The notes beneath the pieces are model-generated. The model did no database searches. It saw only the letters and a list, made by a program, of their open reading frames with translations, and was not told the DNA's origin. Below are positions 1 to 8,302 of a stretch of 35,071 nucleotides of DNA, piece by piece (positions within the stretch are counted from its first letter, which is position 1; the number at the start of each line of letters is the position of its first letter). The position numbers and the translations under genes are program-made. The DNA comes from Oscillospiraceae bacterium (GTDB lineage: Bacteria; Bacillota; Clostridia; Oscillospirales; Ruminococcaceae): positions 1-35,071 of the forward strand of contig WQYC01000031.1 in NCBI GenBank assembly GCA_009781425.1. Direction: 5' to 3'.

Positions 1-15
1 AGCGCATCACAAAGA

Positions 16-52
16 GCGGCAAACCGGCTTAAATCAGAAACCGGTTTACCGC
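16..52. repeat. Inverted repeat downstream of ispH-rpsA
   Basis: Twelve-base arms at 16-27 and 41-52 are complementary with one mismatch (GCGGCAAACCGG against CCGGTTTACCGC), around a 13-base loop. It lies past the stop codon of the ispH-rpsA gene. Neither strand has a clear U-tract after the stem, so it may be a transcript-end hairpin rather than a proven terminator. Confidence 0.4.
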
Positions 53-84
53 CTGTACTAAACTGTTTTAACAAAGAAAGCGCG

Positions 85-2112
85 TTAAGCTTCATCTTCG
101 TCAGGAGCTTCATCGTCAATTGTCAATTGTCCATTGTCAACTGTCAATTGTTCGTCAGGAGTAGGCTCTAATAATTCTTTTATCGAAAGGCTGATTCTGC
201 CTTTTTCCTCGTCCATGTCCGTGATTTTCGCGTCAACCTTATCGCCCACGGTAAGCACCTGCGCAACGTTCGCAACGCGCTCGTGTGAAATTTGTGAAAT
301 GTGAATAAGTCCGTCAATGCCCGGTAAAATCTGCGCGAACGCACCGAACGGGGTTAAGCTCACGATTTCAACATTAACCACATCGCCCACGCCGTAGTCA
401 TTCGCGAAGCTCGACCACGGGTTTGCGTCGGGGTCCTTCGCGCCGAGCGAAACTCTGCGCTTTTCGGGGTCGAAGCTCTTGACGTAAACATCAAGCTTGT
501 CGCCGACAGACACGACTTCCTTCGGGTGACGAACGCGGTTCCAGGTGAGCTCGGAAAGGTGAACCATGCCGTCCACGCCGCCGAGGTCAACGAAAACGCC
601 GTAGCTTTCCATTGATTTAACCTCGCCCTTGTAACGCTTGCCTTCTTCTATTTCGCTCCAGAACTTGTTTCTGATTTCGTCGTTAACTTCCTTCTGCGCC
701 GAACGAATCGAGCCGACGATTCTGCCTCTGGCTTCGTTGACTTCTATGATTTTAAAGCTGACTTCTTTCTTCGCCATGTCCTCAAGCTTACCTGTTTTAG
801 GAACGCCGCTCTGCGAAGCAGGCACGAAAACCTTCGCGCCCTCGCACATGACGATTAAGCCGCCCTTAACCACAGCCGCGACATTGCCCTTGAGAGTAGT
901 ATTATTAGCTTCGGCTTCTGCGATTTTCTGAAGTCCCAAAGCGGAGTCAACGCGCTTTTTCGACAACTGAACAATGCCCTCTGCGTCGTTAATCGAGGTA
1001 ACAACGCACTCGATTTCCTCACCCTTCTGCACAATGTCGCAGGGCGACTTCGACGAGTCGTTTGACAGCTCGTCCGCGGGTATGTAGCCCGAGTGCTTCG
1101 TGCCGATGTCAACTACGGCTTCGGTTTTGTTCACTGAAACAACCGTAGCCTTGACCCTGTTCCCTATATATACTCTTTTGAAGGTTTTATCAACCTCCGC
1201 CATAAAATCAATTTCGCCGTCCGCGTTATCAACAGTAGTGATACCGCCCTTTAATTCCTCGTTCATAATATTATGAACCTCCTTAATTTTTTTCGCAGGC
1301 GTTGAAGCCCCTGCGATAATCCCGATGGATTTGAACCTTCTGATTTTATTTATATCAAGCTGCTGTGCGTTTTCTATGAACAGCGTGCTTGTATTTTTTC
1401 TGCAAATATCTGCGAGCTTCCGCGAATTACTGCTTTCGGGCGAGCCGAGCACAATCATTAAGTCGCACTTGCGGGAAAGAATTTCTGCCTCCTCCTGCCG
1501 CAAGGTAGTCGTATTACATATTGTATCAAAAATTTGCAGGTTTGTACAGTGTTTTTTGAGAAATTCTTTGCAATCTCGCCAAATTGCTAAATCAAACGTA
1601 GTCTGCGCAACTAAAATTAGTGCATTATGCCGAATTTCGGTGTCGGTTTCCAACAGAATCTTTAAATTTGGCACAGAATCCGCCGCATAACAGACAGCGT
1701 TTTCGGCTACGTGCCCGATAATTCCGCGAACCTCGGGGTGATTTTTGTCGCCCGCGATAATAACCGAGTGTCCCGCCTTTGACTTCTCGGCGACAATGCC
1801 GTGAATCTTCGCGACGTGCGGGCAGGTCATGTCCTCAAAGCGCAAGCCCGGCGCGTTTATTTCAGCATATTCCGCCGCGCTGATACCGTGGCTTCTGATG
1901 AGCAGCGTCTTGTCACGCGGGCAGTCGGAAATTTTGTCTACTTTCAAAACGCCGAGAGCTTCTAATTCCCGCAGAACGTCATTATTATGAATCAGCTCGC
2001 CGTAAACCGCGCACTTGCCTGCAAGCTCCTTGGCGCGCTTAACCGCGCGCTCAACGCCGTAGCACATACCTGCAGTTTCGGCGGTGATGATTTTAATTTT
2101 CCCGTTTGTCAT
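85..2112 (-). CDS. ispH-rpsA: IspH (HMB-PP reductase) fused to four S1 RNA-binding domains
   Basis: A 675-residue fusion. The N-terminal ~285 residues are 4-hydroxy-3-methylbut-2-enyl diphosphate reductase, the last enzyme of the MEP isoprenoid pathway. The three iron-sulfur cysteines are visible: Cys17 in ETAGMCYG, one in DMTCPHV and one in DTICNTT. After a short linker come four S1/OB-fold repeats, beginning near GNRVKATVVS, TLKGNVAAVV, GKRYKGEVKS and GDVVNVEIVS, as in ribosomal protein S1. Such fusions are known in Clostridia. The acidic tail carries a peptide encoded by a 7-bp tandem repeat (116-150). The start overlaps the plsC stop by four bases, so the two are probably translationally coupled downstream of cmk and plsC. 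Whether the S1 part acts in translation independently of IspH cannot be read from sequence. Confidence 0.95.
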   Translation of the reverse strand: MTNGKIKIITAETAGMCYGVERAVKRAKELAGKCAVYGELIHNNDVLRELEALGVLKVDKISDCPRDKTLLIRSHGISAAEYAEINAPGLRFEDMTCPHVAKIHGIVAEKSKAGHSVIIAGDKNHPEVRGIIGHVAENAVCYAADSVPNLKILLETDTEIRHNALILVAQTTFDLAIWRDCKEFLKKHCTNLQIFDTICNTTTLRQEEAEILSRKCDLMIVLGSPESSNSRKLADICRKNTSTLFIENAQQLDINKIRRFKSIGIIAGASTPAKKIKEVHNIMNEELKGGITTVDNADGEIDFMAEVDKTFKRVYIGNRVKATVVSVNKTEAVVDIGTKHSGYIPADELSNDSSKSPCDIVQKGEEIECVVTSINDAEGIVQLSKKRVDSALGLQKIAEAEANNTTLKGNVAAVVKGGLIVMCEGAKVFVPASQSGVPKTGKLEDMAKKEVSFKIIEVNEARGRIVGSIRSAQKEVNDEIRNKFWSEIEEGKRYKGEVKSMESYGVFVDLGGVDGMVHLSELTWNRVRHPKEVVSVGDKLDVYVKSFDPEKRRVSLGAKDPDANPWSSFANDYGVGDVVNVEIVSLTPFGAFAQILPGIDGLIHISQISHERVANVAQVLTVGDKVDAKITDMDEEKGRISLSIKELLEPTPDEQLTVDNGQLTIDDEAPDEDEA
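116..150. repeat. Heptamer tandem repeat inside ispH-rpsA
   Basis: Five consecutive 7-bp units of TCAATTG, two with a single substitution (TCCATTG, TCAACTG). They lie in the coding sequence for the acidic C-terminal tail. The same heptamer in the opposite orientation relative to coding occurs at 4223-4255. Confidence 0.85.
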
Positions 2113-2732
2113 TGATTTATGCTTTCATGAATTTGCGTTTGTAATTCTTTAATCGCGCCCATAACCCGCTCGGAAATCCGTTTAAGCTCGCGCCTGTCCT
2201 CGTTCGCGATTGCGAGCTCCTCCGCAGGAATCATGTCGCCTATTGCATAGTCCACGCGCTTTTTGTTTCCGTCAAGCCCGTACATCAGGCAAACAGGCAG
2301 TATAGGCGCGTTTGCCATTGCCGCAATCATCGCTACTCCACTCTTTCCGCGCCCGATGACACCGTCCTTGGAGCGCGTGCCCTCGGGGAATATAACAAAA
2401 ATTCTGCCTTTTTTAATAGTGTCCAAGGCTTCATGAATCGCCTTCTCGCTGTCCGAGCCGCGCGTAACGGGAAAAGCACCGCAACGCCGAATCAGCCAAG
2501 TGAAAAACGGCTTCTTCTTATCAAAAAGCTCAGCCTTCGCCATGAACGAAAACTTCCCTGTTATAAACGAAGCGACAATCGGCGGGTCCCAGTAGAACTG
2601 GTGATTACAAGCGACGATGAAGCCGCCTTTTTTCGAGATATTTTTCGGCGGAATTTTTTCTTTGTTGTGGAAATAAAACTTGAACTTCCGCTTCATATAA
2701 AATTCCAAAAGCCTGCGAACGAATAGATACAT
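2109..2732 (-). CDS. plsC: 1-acyl-sn-glycerol-3-phosphate acyltransferase (PlsC/LPLAT family)
   Basis: A 207-residue acyltransferase expected to convert lysophosphatidic acid to phosphatidic acid at the membrane. The HX4D catalytic motif is at His44-Asp49 (NHQFYWDPP), and the substrate-binding FPEGTRS motif is in the second half. An N-terminal hydrophobic/basic stretch (residues 1-25) could associate with the membrane. The length is normal for the short clostridial PlsC group. The Shine-Dalgarno is weak (GGGG about 7 bases before the ATG) and lies beside the palindromic repeat at 2745-2818 that separates this gene from cmk. A later in-frame ATG (residue 13) is a less likely start. The gene overlaps ispH-rpsA by four bases. 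Confidence 0.88.
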   Translation of the reverse strand: MYLFVRRLLEFYMKRKFKFYFHNKEKIPPKNISKKGGFIVACNHQFYWDPPIVASFITGKFSFMAKAELFDKKKPFFTWLIRRCGAFPVTRGSDSEKAIHEALDTIKKGRIFVIFPEGTRSKDGVIGRGKSGVAMIAAMANAPILPVCLMYGLDGNKKRVDYAIGDMIPAEELAIANEDRRELKRISERVMGAIKELQTQIHESINQ

Positions 2733-2744
2733 ATATACCCCGTT

Positions 2745-2818
2745 GTAGGGTGCGCAGTCCTCTGCGCACCGATTGATGTGATGAATTTTGGCGGGACGCA
2801 GAGGACTGCGTCCCCTAC
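2745..2818. repeat. Dispersed palindromic element, copy 1 (double hairpin)
   Basis: TGTAGGG at the left and CCCCTACG at the right enclose two perfect 9-bp hairpins. These are GGTGCGCAG/CTGCGCACC (2749-2757, 2762-2770) and GGGACGCAG/CTGCGTCCC (2793-2801, 2806-2814). The two hairpins are largely complementary to each other, so the whole element is palindromic. It fills the cmk-plsC gap. Confidence 0.85.
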
Positions 2819-3474
2819 GTTTTGTTTTGTATTATGCTCATAATTAACTCAACCGACTGCTCAAAAGTATTCCCCGTCGTATCGGCTAAAATCGCGTCGT
2901 CAGCTTGCTTGAGCGGAGCGCAGGCACGGGAGGAATCGGCAGCGTCGCGCTTTTCAAGGTCAGCAAGAACGTCATCAAACTTAACGTCCGCGCCTTTGTT
3001 GAGCAGTTCTTCATAGCGGCGGCGGGCGCGTTCCTTTGAATCTGCCGAGAGAAAAATCTTCACATCAGCGTTCGGAAGAATCACCGTGCCTATGTCCCGC
3101 CCGTCCATGACTACGCTGTTCTTCGCGGCGAAATCCCGTTGTAAATCAAGCAGAAACGCCCGTACAGAGCCGTATGACGAAACTTTGGACGCGAGCATGG
3201 AAGCTTCGGGCGTGCGGATTCTGTCGGTAATATCATCGCCGTTAATAATAACACGCTGAACGCCGTCAAAAAGTTTTATTTCCGGTGAAATTTTTGGTAA
3301 AACAGAAGTTACGGCTTCTTCATTATAAGCGTCGATGCTATTTTCACTGCACCAAACGCCGACAGCGCGGTAGAGCGCGCCCGTGTCCATGTAGACTATG
3401 CCGAGGCGGCGTGCACATTCCTTTGCTATGGTGCTTTTGCCCGCACCTACGGGTCCGTCGATTGCTATTTGCAT
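2815..3474 (-). CDS. cmk: Cytidylate kinase
   Basis: A 219-residue nucleoside monophosphate kinase that phosphorylates CMP/dCMP with ATP in the cytoplasm. The P-loop GPVGAGKS is at residues 7-14, followed by the family signature MDTGALYRAVG. A DGRDIGTV motif (CMP-binding region) and the arginine-rich lid SKERARRRYEEL are also present. The length fits bacterial Cmk. A good Shine-Dalgarno (AAGGAGG) sits seven bases before the ATG, right against a repeat-rich block at 3490-3554. In many Clostridia cmk, plsC and ispH-rpsA are adjacent, and the same order is seen here. Confidence 0.95.
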   Translation of the reverse strand: MQIAIDGPVGAGKSTIAKECARRLGIVYMDTGALYRAVGVWCSENSIDAYNEEAVTSVLPKISPEIKLFDGVQRVIINGDDITDRIRTPEASMLASKVSSYGSVRAFLLDLQRDFAAKNSVVMDGRDIGTVILPNADVKIFLSADSKERARRRYEELLNKGADVKFDDVLADLEKRDAADSSRACAPLKQADDAILADTTGNTFEQSVELIMSIIQNKT

Positions 3475-3489
3475 TTTTCCTCCTTAATT

Positions 3490-3554
3490 CCCCTCCGTGG
3501 AGGGGTGCCGCGAAGCGGCGGGGTGGTTACGGACGCGCAATGCGCGCCCCTACC
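3490..3554. repeat. Composite palindromic repeat between cmk and the 79-residue gene
   Basis: Three hairpins in a row: CCCCTCC-GT-GGAGGGG (3490-3505), GCCGC-GAA-GCGGC (3507-3519), and a GCGC-AAT-GCGC core followed by CCCCTAC (about 3534-3553). The right end matches the TGTAGGGGCGCGC end of copy 3 (5082-5137). Read on the minus strand, this end supplies the TAG stop codon of the upstream 79-residue gene. Confidence 0.8.
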
Positions 3555-3789
3555 GTATTTCCGATTCGGCGCAGCAATTGCGGGGGTCGGCGGGGTCATA
3601 ACGTATGCCGATTAGCTTGCCGATATAGCTGTCGTAATAGTCGCTTTTTGCGTCTAAAAGCTTCCGAAACCGTTCCTCGCCGACATAAAACTCAACCTCG
3701 GGCTGTTTGTTTTTCACGCCGATGAGCCGCGCTTCGATTCTGACGCCGTTTGCTTTTAAATGCTTTAATTGCTTACGTTTTTTAAACAT
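3550..3789 (-). CDS. Small basic protein of unknown function
   Basis: 79 residues. The N-terminus is lysine/arginine-rich (MFKKRKQLKHLKANG), followed by a stretch of likely beta strands (VRIEARLIGVKN, PEVEFYVGEERF). The C-terminal IGIRYDPADPRNC resembles the V-x-Y-x-P-x-N/D-P ending of small SH3-like DUF3592-type domains. That resemblance is a guess from the motif only. There is no signal peptide. The gene sits two bases after the flavoprotein stop, so it is probably co-transcribed with it. The stop codon TAG is contributed by the inserted palindromic repeat, so the last few residues (ESEIR) may not be ancestral. Confidence 0.6.
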   Translation of the reverse strand: MFKKRKQLKHLKANGVRIEARLIGVKNKQPEVEFYVGEERFRKLLDAKSDYYDSYIGKLIGIRYDPADPRNCCAESEIR

Positions 3790-3791
3790 TA

Positions 3792-4994
3792 TTAGTCCCC
3801 CGTGACTGCGGCAAACGCCGTTGAAAAGGCTATTTGCAAATTAAATCCGCCTGTGAACGCCGCGACATCTATGACCTCACCCGCGAAGTGCAAGCCGCTC
3901 ACAAGCTTTGACTCCATGTTTTTGGGGTTAATCTCGCGTACGTCAATCCCGCCGTCAGTGATTACAGCTTCGTCAATCGGGCGCAAGCCCGAAGCCGTAA
4001 GCGGAAAGGCTTTAACAACGGAGAGAAGCCGCCCGCGCTCCTCGGCTGTGATGGAATTTACCTGCTTGTCTGATTGTATATTCGCGGCATTTATTACAAA
4101 AGGTATAATCGATTTTGGAAGCAGCGCGTCAAGCGCATTTTGAAGCTGTTTATTTTTATTCTCCGCGAAATCCCGCAAAATCCGCGCGTCAAGCTTCTTT
4201 TCGTCAAGTGCAGGCTTTAAGTCAATTGACAATTGACAATTGACAATTGACAATTCGTTTATATGACAGGAAGCAGAAAGTGCGAGGGGACCGGACAAAC
4301 CGAAGTGCGTGAAAAGCAGTTCGCCCTGCTCGCTGTAATCATTCACGGAAAGCTTCACGTTTTTGAGGGTCAGCCCTGCTAATTCCGAAACGTCTTCGCG
4401 CGTTTCAATCGGCACTAAAGCCGCTTTAGGCTTTATAATATTATGCCCGACTTTTGCGGCTAATTTATAGCCGTCGCCTGTTGAGCCTGTTTTAGGATAG
4501 GAGAGCCCGCCTGTCGCTATGATTACTTTAGGCGCGAAATACGAGCCTTTTTCACATTTTACGCCACGAGCTTCGCCGTTCTCGGCGATAATTTCCCGCG
4601 CACGGTCTGCGATTACATTTACTCTGAGTATATTTAACCGCGTATTCAACGCACCGACAACATCGGAGGCTAAATCCGAAGCAGGGAAAACTCTGTTTCC
4701 GCGCTCGGTCTTGAGCGAAACGCCAAGGTCTTCAAAAAACGCCATAGTGTCTGCGCTCGTGAAGCGAGCGAGCGAGCTTTGCATAAAACGCGGATTAGTT
4801 TTTATATTCCGCAGAAGCGTTTCGGTGTCGGAATTATTAGTAAGGTTACAGCGACCTTTTCCGGTAATCAGCAGCTTGTGCATAAGCTTGCCGGTTTCGA
4901 TAATAAGCACTTTTGCGCCTTGCTCTGCCGCAATGATTGCCGCGAAGCAACCCGCCGCGCCTCCGCCGACTATAATTAAATCATAACTTGCCAT
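3792..4994 (-). CDS. NAD(P)/FAD-dependent oxidoreductase, HI0933/BaiN family
   Basis: A 400-residue flavoprotein. An N-terminal dinucleotide-binding motif (DLIIVGGGAAGCFA) is followed by the family signatures GKGRCNLTN, GGLSYPKTGSTGDGY, THFGLSGPLAL and, near the C-terminus, FTGGFNLQIAFSTA (FAD contact). These mark the HI0933-like aminoacetone oxidase/BaiN-like family (PF03486), whose physiological substrates are mostly unknown. I chose the ATG giving MASYDLIIVGG; an in-frame GTG five codons upstream is possible, and neither has a strong Shine-Dalgarno. A peptide derived from a heptamer repeat (SIVNCQLSID) interrupts the middle of the protein. The gene is divergent from the cellobiose phosphorylase. 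Confidence 0.85.
   Translation of the reverse strand: MASYDLIIVGGGAAGCFAAIIAAEQGAKVLIIETGKLMHKLLITGKGRCNLTNNSDTETLLRNIKTNPRFMQSSLARFTSADTMAFFEDLGVSLKTERGNRVFPASDLASDVVGALNTRLNILRVNVIADRAREIIAENGEARGVKCEKGSYFAPKVIIATGGLSYPKTGSTGDGYKLAAKVGHNIIKPKAALVPIETREDVSELAGLTLKNVKLSVNDYSEQGELLFTHFGLSGPLALSASCHINELSIVNCQLSIDLKPALDEKKLDARILRDFAENKNKQLQNALDALLPKSIIPFVINAANIQSDKQVNSITAEERGRLLSVVKAFPLTASGLRPIDEAVITDGGIDVREINPKNMESKLVSGLHFAGEVIDVAAFTGGFNLQIAFSTAFAAVTGD
4223..4255. repeat. Heptamer tandem repeat inside the flavoprotein gene
   Basis: Four full CAATTGA units and a fifth ending CAATTC. The heptamer is the same as at 116-150, but in the opposite orientation relative to the coding strand. It encodes an extra SIVNCQLSID-type peptide in frame. 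Confidence 0.85.
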
Positions 4995-5048
4995 ATTAAC
5001 ATGATACACTATATTAAATAAAAAAGCAATAAATAATTTATTTTTCTA

Positions 5049-5077
5049 TTGAAATTATTTTAATTTTACTTTATAAT
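5049..5077 (+). promoter_or_regulatory. Promoter of cellobiose phosphorylase
   Basis: TTGAAA (5049-5054), 17-bp spacer, TATAAT (5072-5077). The palindromic repeat at 5082-5137 begins five bases downstream and forms most of the mRNA leader. Confidence 0.75.
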
Positions 5078-5081
5078 GGAA

Positions 5082-5137
5082 TGTAGGGGCGACCATCGGT
5101 CGTCCGAAAAAACGGACGCGCAATGCGCGCCCCTACA
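5082..5137. repeat. Dispersed palindromic element, copy 3, in the phosphorylase leader
   Basis: The element runs from TGTAGGGGCG to GCGCCCCTACA, with internal arms CGGTCGTCCG and CGGACGCGC around an A-run. It lies exactly between the -10 box and the Shine-Dalgarno AGGAGG (5137-5142). Its last base is the first base of that Shine-Dalgarno, so the leader hairpin is next to the ribosome-binding site. Confidence 0.85.
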
Positions 5138-5147
5138 GGAGGAAATT

Positions 5148-7640
5148 ATGAAATACGGCTCTTTTGACGACAAAAACCGCGAATACGTTATTACTTCCCC
5201 GCGCACCCCTTATCCGTGGATAAATTATCTCGGAAGCGAGGGCTTCTTCTCGCTTATTTCCAACACGGCGGGCGGCTACTGCTTCTATAAAGATGCAAGA
5301 CTGCGCAGAATTCTGCGCTACCGCTACAACAACGTGCCTGTTGATATGGGCGGAAGATATTTCTACATAAAAGACGGCGATACTAACGAAATCTGGAATC
5401 CCGGCTGGTCGCCTGTCAAGACAGAATTAGACAGCTACGAGTGCAGACATGGCATGGGCTACACAAAAATCACAGGCGGCAAAAACAACATTGAAGCCTC
5501 GGTGCTGTTCTTCGTGCCTGTCGGTTTGGACGCCGAAGTGCAGAAGCTGACACTCAAAAACACAGGGACAAGCCCGAAAAAAATTAAGCTCTTCTCGTTT
5601 TTGGAGTGGTGCTTGTGGGACGCGATGGACGACAGCTCAAACTTCCAGCGTAATTTCTCAATAGGCGAGGTCGAAATCGACAAATCTACTATTTATCACA
5701 AAACAGAATACAAAGAACGCCGCGACCACTACGCGTTTTATTCGGTAAACGCGCCTATAGACGGCTTCGACACCTGCCGCGATAAGTTTGTAGGCTTATA
5801 CAACGGCTTCGGCAATCCCGAGGTTGTCGCCGCAGGCAAGGCTTCAAACAGCGTAGCTGACGGCTGGGCGCCTGTCGCTTCGCACTACATTGAAGTTGAG
5901 CTCTCCGCAGGCGAAAGCAAGGATTTTGTGTTCGTGCTCGGCTATATTGAAAACGAATTCACGGAGAAATTTGCTGCTGACATCGGTGCGTCGGGGACGC
6001 CGCACCCTACAACCAGCGGAAACCGCCCGCAGAACATCGTAAACAAGAAAAAGGCGCAGGAGCTAATCGCAAAATGCGACACGAGCGAAAAAGCGGATAA
6101 ATTATTTGCGGATTTACGCGCTCACTGGGACGAATTACTGTCGATTTATACGGTTAACAGCCCCGATGAAAAGCTCAACCGCATGATTAATATTTGGAAT
6201 CAGTATCAGTGCATGGTGACGTTTAACCTGTCGCGCTCGGCTTCATACTTCGAGTCGGGAATAGGGCGCGGAATGGGCTTCCGTGACTCGAACCAGGATA
6301 TTCTCGGCTTTGTGCATCAGATTCCCGCACGCGCAAGACAGCGCATACTTGACCTCGCTTCAACCATGCTGCGTGACGGCGGCGCGTATCACCAGTATCA
6401 GCCGCTGACCAAAAAAGGTAATCACGAGCTCGGCAGTAATTTCAATGACGACCCGCTTTGGATGATTCTTTCAACTGCGGCGTACATCAAGGAAACAGGC
6501 GATATAGGCATTCTTGACGAGGTCGTGCCTTATGAAAACAAGGAAGAATTAAATGCTTCCATGCTTGACCACATGAAGCGGGCGTTCAATCACGTCTGCA
6601 CCAAGACAGGCCCGCACGGCTTGCCGCTTATCGGACGCGCAGACTGGAACGATTGTCTGAACCTCAACTGCTTCTCGGCGACCTCGGGGCAGTCCTTCCA
6701 GACTACCGAAGGCAAGGACGGCAAGGTTGCAGAAAGCATCATGATAGCGACGATGTTCGCGTTCATAGGTCCTGAATATGTGAAAATGTGTCGAATTAAA
6801 GGTGATGAAGCCGAAGCAACTCGCGCCGAAGCAGAAATTGAAAAAATGAACAAAGCAGTGCTTGAGCACGGCTTTGACGGCGAGTGGTTCTTACGCGCCT
6901 ACGACGACTTCGGCAAGAAATTAGGCTCAAAGGACTGCGAAGAAGGCAAGATTTTCATAGAGCCGCAGGGCTTCGCGATTATGGCGGACTTAGGAAAAGA
7001 GCAGGGCTATCCCGAGAAAACGCTTAACAGCGTGGACAAGTGGCTGAACTCCGCTCACGGCTTAGTGCTTAATCAGCCCGCTTTCACGCGGTATATAATC
7101 GAATACGGCGAAATCTCAACTTATCCGCCCGGCTATAAAGAAAACGCAGGCGTCTTCTGTCATAACAACGCTTGGATTATCTGTGCGGCGGCGCATCTCG
7201 GCAGAGGCGACAAGGCTTTCGAGTATTATTCTAAAATCGCTCCCGCGTTCCGCGAGGATTTTTCAGAGCTTAACAAAACCGAGCCGTATGTTTATGCACA
7301 GATGATTGCGGGTAAGGACGCGGACAGGCACGGCGAGAGCAAAAACTCCTGGCTGACGGGGACTGCCGCCTGGAACTTCGCGGCGGCTTCGCAGTGGATT
7401 CTCGGCGTTCAGCCGGATTATGACGGGCTTGTAATTGACCCGAGTATTCCAAGCGGCTGGGACGGCTTCACAATCAGCAGGACGTTCAGAGGTGCGAAAT
7501 ACAACATAACCGTGAAGAATCCGAATAAGGTCAGCAAGGGCGTGAAGAGCCTGACCGTGGACGGGAAAGCAGTTGACGGAAACAGGATTCCTGTCGGCTC
7601 GGCAGGCGGAGCTTATGAGGTTGAGGTAGTTCTCGGATAA
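5148..7640 (+). CDS. cbpA: Cellobiose phosphorylase, glycoside hydrolase family 94
   Basis: 830 residues, typical of GH94. It would phosphorolyse cellobiose to glucose 1-phosphate and glucose in the cytoplasm, saving ATP during cellulose or beta-glucan use. The N-terminus ([19 protein letters not shown], then [19 protein letters not shown]) is characteristic of cellobiose phosphorylase. Substrate-site motifs GFRDSNQD (near residue 380) and [10 protein letters not shown] (residues 497-506, with the expected catalytic Asp in DWND) are intact. There is no signal peptide. The start is set by AGGAGG five bases before ATG; the frame stays open upstream through a repeat, but that part is not protein-like. 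A palindromic repeat remnant (5985-6010) adds GASGTPHPT in frame. A related beta-glucan phosphorylase is the main alternative. The gene symbol is by analogy. Confidence 0.93.
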   Translation: MKYGSFDDKNREYVITSPRTPYPWINYLGSEGFFSLISNTAGGYCFYKDARLRRILRYRYNNVPVDMGGRYFYIKDGDTNEIWNPGWSPVKTELDSYECRHGMGYTKITGGKNNIEASVLFFVPVGLDAEVQKLTLKNTGTSPKKIKLFSFLEWCLWDAMDDSSNFQRNFSIGEVEIDKSTIYHKTEYKERRDHYAFYSVNAPIDGFDTCRDKFVGLYNGFGNPEVVAAGKASNSVADGWAPVASHYIEVELSAGESKDFVFVLGYIENEFTEKFAADIGASGTPHPTTSGNRPQNIVNKKKAQELIAKCDTSEKADKLFADLRAHWDELLSIYTVNSPDEKLNRMINIWNQYQCMVTFNLSRSASYFESGIGRGMGFRDSNQDILGFVHQIPARARQRILDLASTMLRDGGAYHQYQPLTKKGNHELGSNFNDDPLWMILSTAAYIKETGDIGILDEVVPYENKEELNASMLDHMKRAFNHVCTKTGPHGLPLIGRADWNDCLNLNCFSATSGQSFQTTEGKDGKVAESIMIATMFAFIGPEYVKMCRIKGDEAEATRAEAEIEKMNKAVLEHGFDGEWFLRAYDDFGKKLGSKDCEEGKIFIEPQGFAIMADLGKEQGYPEKTLNSVDKWLNSAHGLVLNQPAFTRYIIEYGEISTYPPGYKENAGVFCHNNAWIICAAAHLGRGDKAFEYYSKIAPAFREDFSELNKTEPYVYAQMIAGKDADRHGESKNSWLTGTAAWNFAAASQWILGVQPDYDGLVIDPSIPSGWDGFTISRTFRGAKYNITVKNPNKVSKGVKSLTVDGKAVDGNRIPVGSAGGAYEVEVVLG
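5985..6010. repeat. Palindromic element remnant inside the phosphorylase gene
   Basis: GGTGCG (5985-5990) and CGCACC (6001-6006) flank a short GGGGACGCC core, followed by CTAC. This is the short-arm form of the dispersed element. It is in frame and encodes GASGTPHPT. Confidence 0.65.
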
Positions 7641-7662
7641 GCACGCGGAAATTAAAATAAAA

Positions 7663-7702
7663 CAAAACCCCCGCTTAAACGCAGTGTTTAAGCGGGGGTT
7701 TG
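7663..7702 (-). terminator. Terminator of tRNA-Ser, possibly bidirectional
   Basis: A strong hairpin (CCCCCGCTTAAAC / GTTTAAGCGGGGG type arms) lies between the phosphorylase stop and the 3' end of tRNA-Ser. On the minus strand it is followed by TTTTGTTTTATTTT, a good U-tract for the tRNA transcript. On the plus strand the tail is only TTTGAA, weaker but probably serving the phosphorylase mRNA. Confidence 0.85.
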
Positions 7703-7704
7703 AA

Positions 7705-7793
7705 CGGACAGAGAGAGATTCGAACTCTCGGACGGGTATTAGCCGTCACACGATTTCCAATCGTGCGCCTTAGACCAACTCAGCCATCTGTCC
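7705..7793 (-). tRNA. tRNA-Ser (anticodon GGA)
   Basis: The minus strand folds as a class II tRNA. The acceptor stem GGACAGA pairs with TCTGTCC and is followed by discriminator G. The D arm is GCTGAGTTGGTCTAAGGC. The anticodon stem-loop CACGA-TTGGAAA-TCGTG has anticodon GGA. A long variable arm (GACGG...CCGTC) and a T arm with GAGAGTTCGAATCTCTC follow. CCA is not encoded. A promoter upstream (7877-7905) and a terminator downstream make it a single-gene transcription unit. Confidence 0.97.
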
Positions 7794-7800
7794 GTATGTC

Positions 7801-7864
7801 AGACAGAGGGCGAGCCATACTGTCCGTATTATTAGACAGAGGGCGAGCCATACTGTCCATATTA
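7801..7864 (-). repeat. Tandem 33-bp repeat in the tRNA-Ser leader
   Basis: Two copies of a 25-bp core (7801-7825, 7834-7858) have a 33-bp period, and a partial third copy merges with the tRNA 5' end. On the transcribed minus strand each core starts GGACAGTATGGCT and ends CTCTGTCT, resembling the tRNA 5' end (GGACAGATGGCT) and 3' acceptor strand. Each can fold as a small hairpin. Confidence 0.8.
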
Positions 7865-7876
7865 ATAACACTATAC

Positions 7877-7905
7877 ATCATAACACAAAACAAATAATTT
7901 GTCAA
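7877..7905 (-). promoter_or_regulatory. Promoter of tRNA-Ser
   Basis: On the minus strand: TTGACA (7900-7905), 17-bp spacer, TATGAT (7877-7882), with TGT before the -10. The expected start near 7870 places both leader repeats in the precursor RNA. Confidence 0.75.
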
Positions 7906-7911
7906 CTTCTA

Positions 7912-8301
7912 TCACAAAATATTATACAAATTTATTTTTTGGTGCTCTGCATACTGTCTCAACAACGCCGCCGCGACCGCTGTTTCAGTGATAATTTCGC
8001 GGCTTTTTTCCATGTCGCCTTCCGCGGCAAGCGAGCGAATCCGCGCCAGCGATGCCGTCAGCTCCGCTACGTTATCGCGGTCGATAATGAGGAATCTGCG
8101 CTTCCTGAACTCCTGCCACAGCTCGTCCGCTTCCTGCGCGGCTGTGAAAACTGCGGCGTAATCGCCGTCCGCGAAGCTGTTCGCGACGAACTCGACCTGA
8201 TTAAGCAGGCGCGCGGTTGAATCCGCGATATAAATGTAACTGCCCGCCGCAAGCGCACAAAGCGCGGCGAAAATAAATATGCAGAGAATTGCACGTTTCA
8301 T
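7912..8301 (-). CDS. DUF4363 family membrane-anchored protein
   Basis: 129 residues. One N-terminal membrane segment or uncleaved signal (residues 3-25, AILCIFIFAALCALAAGSYI) is followed by a helical extracytoplasmic domain of about 100 residues with conserved-looking WQEFRKRR and heptad-like segments. It starts one base after the DUF421 stop, so the two are almost certainly one operon. The DUF421-DUF4363 pair is recurrent in Clostridia. Its function is not established. The identification rests on the arrangement and the TM-plus-helical layout. Confidence 0.75.
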   Translation of the reverse strand: MKRAILCIFIFAALCALAAGSYIYIADSTARLLNQVEFVANSFADGDYAAVFTAAQEADELWQEFRKRRFLIIDRDNVAELTASLARIRSLAAEGDMEKSREIITETAVAAALLRQYAEHQKINLYNIL

Positions 8302-8302
8302 G

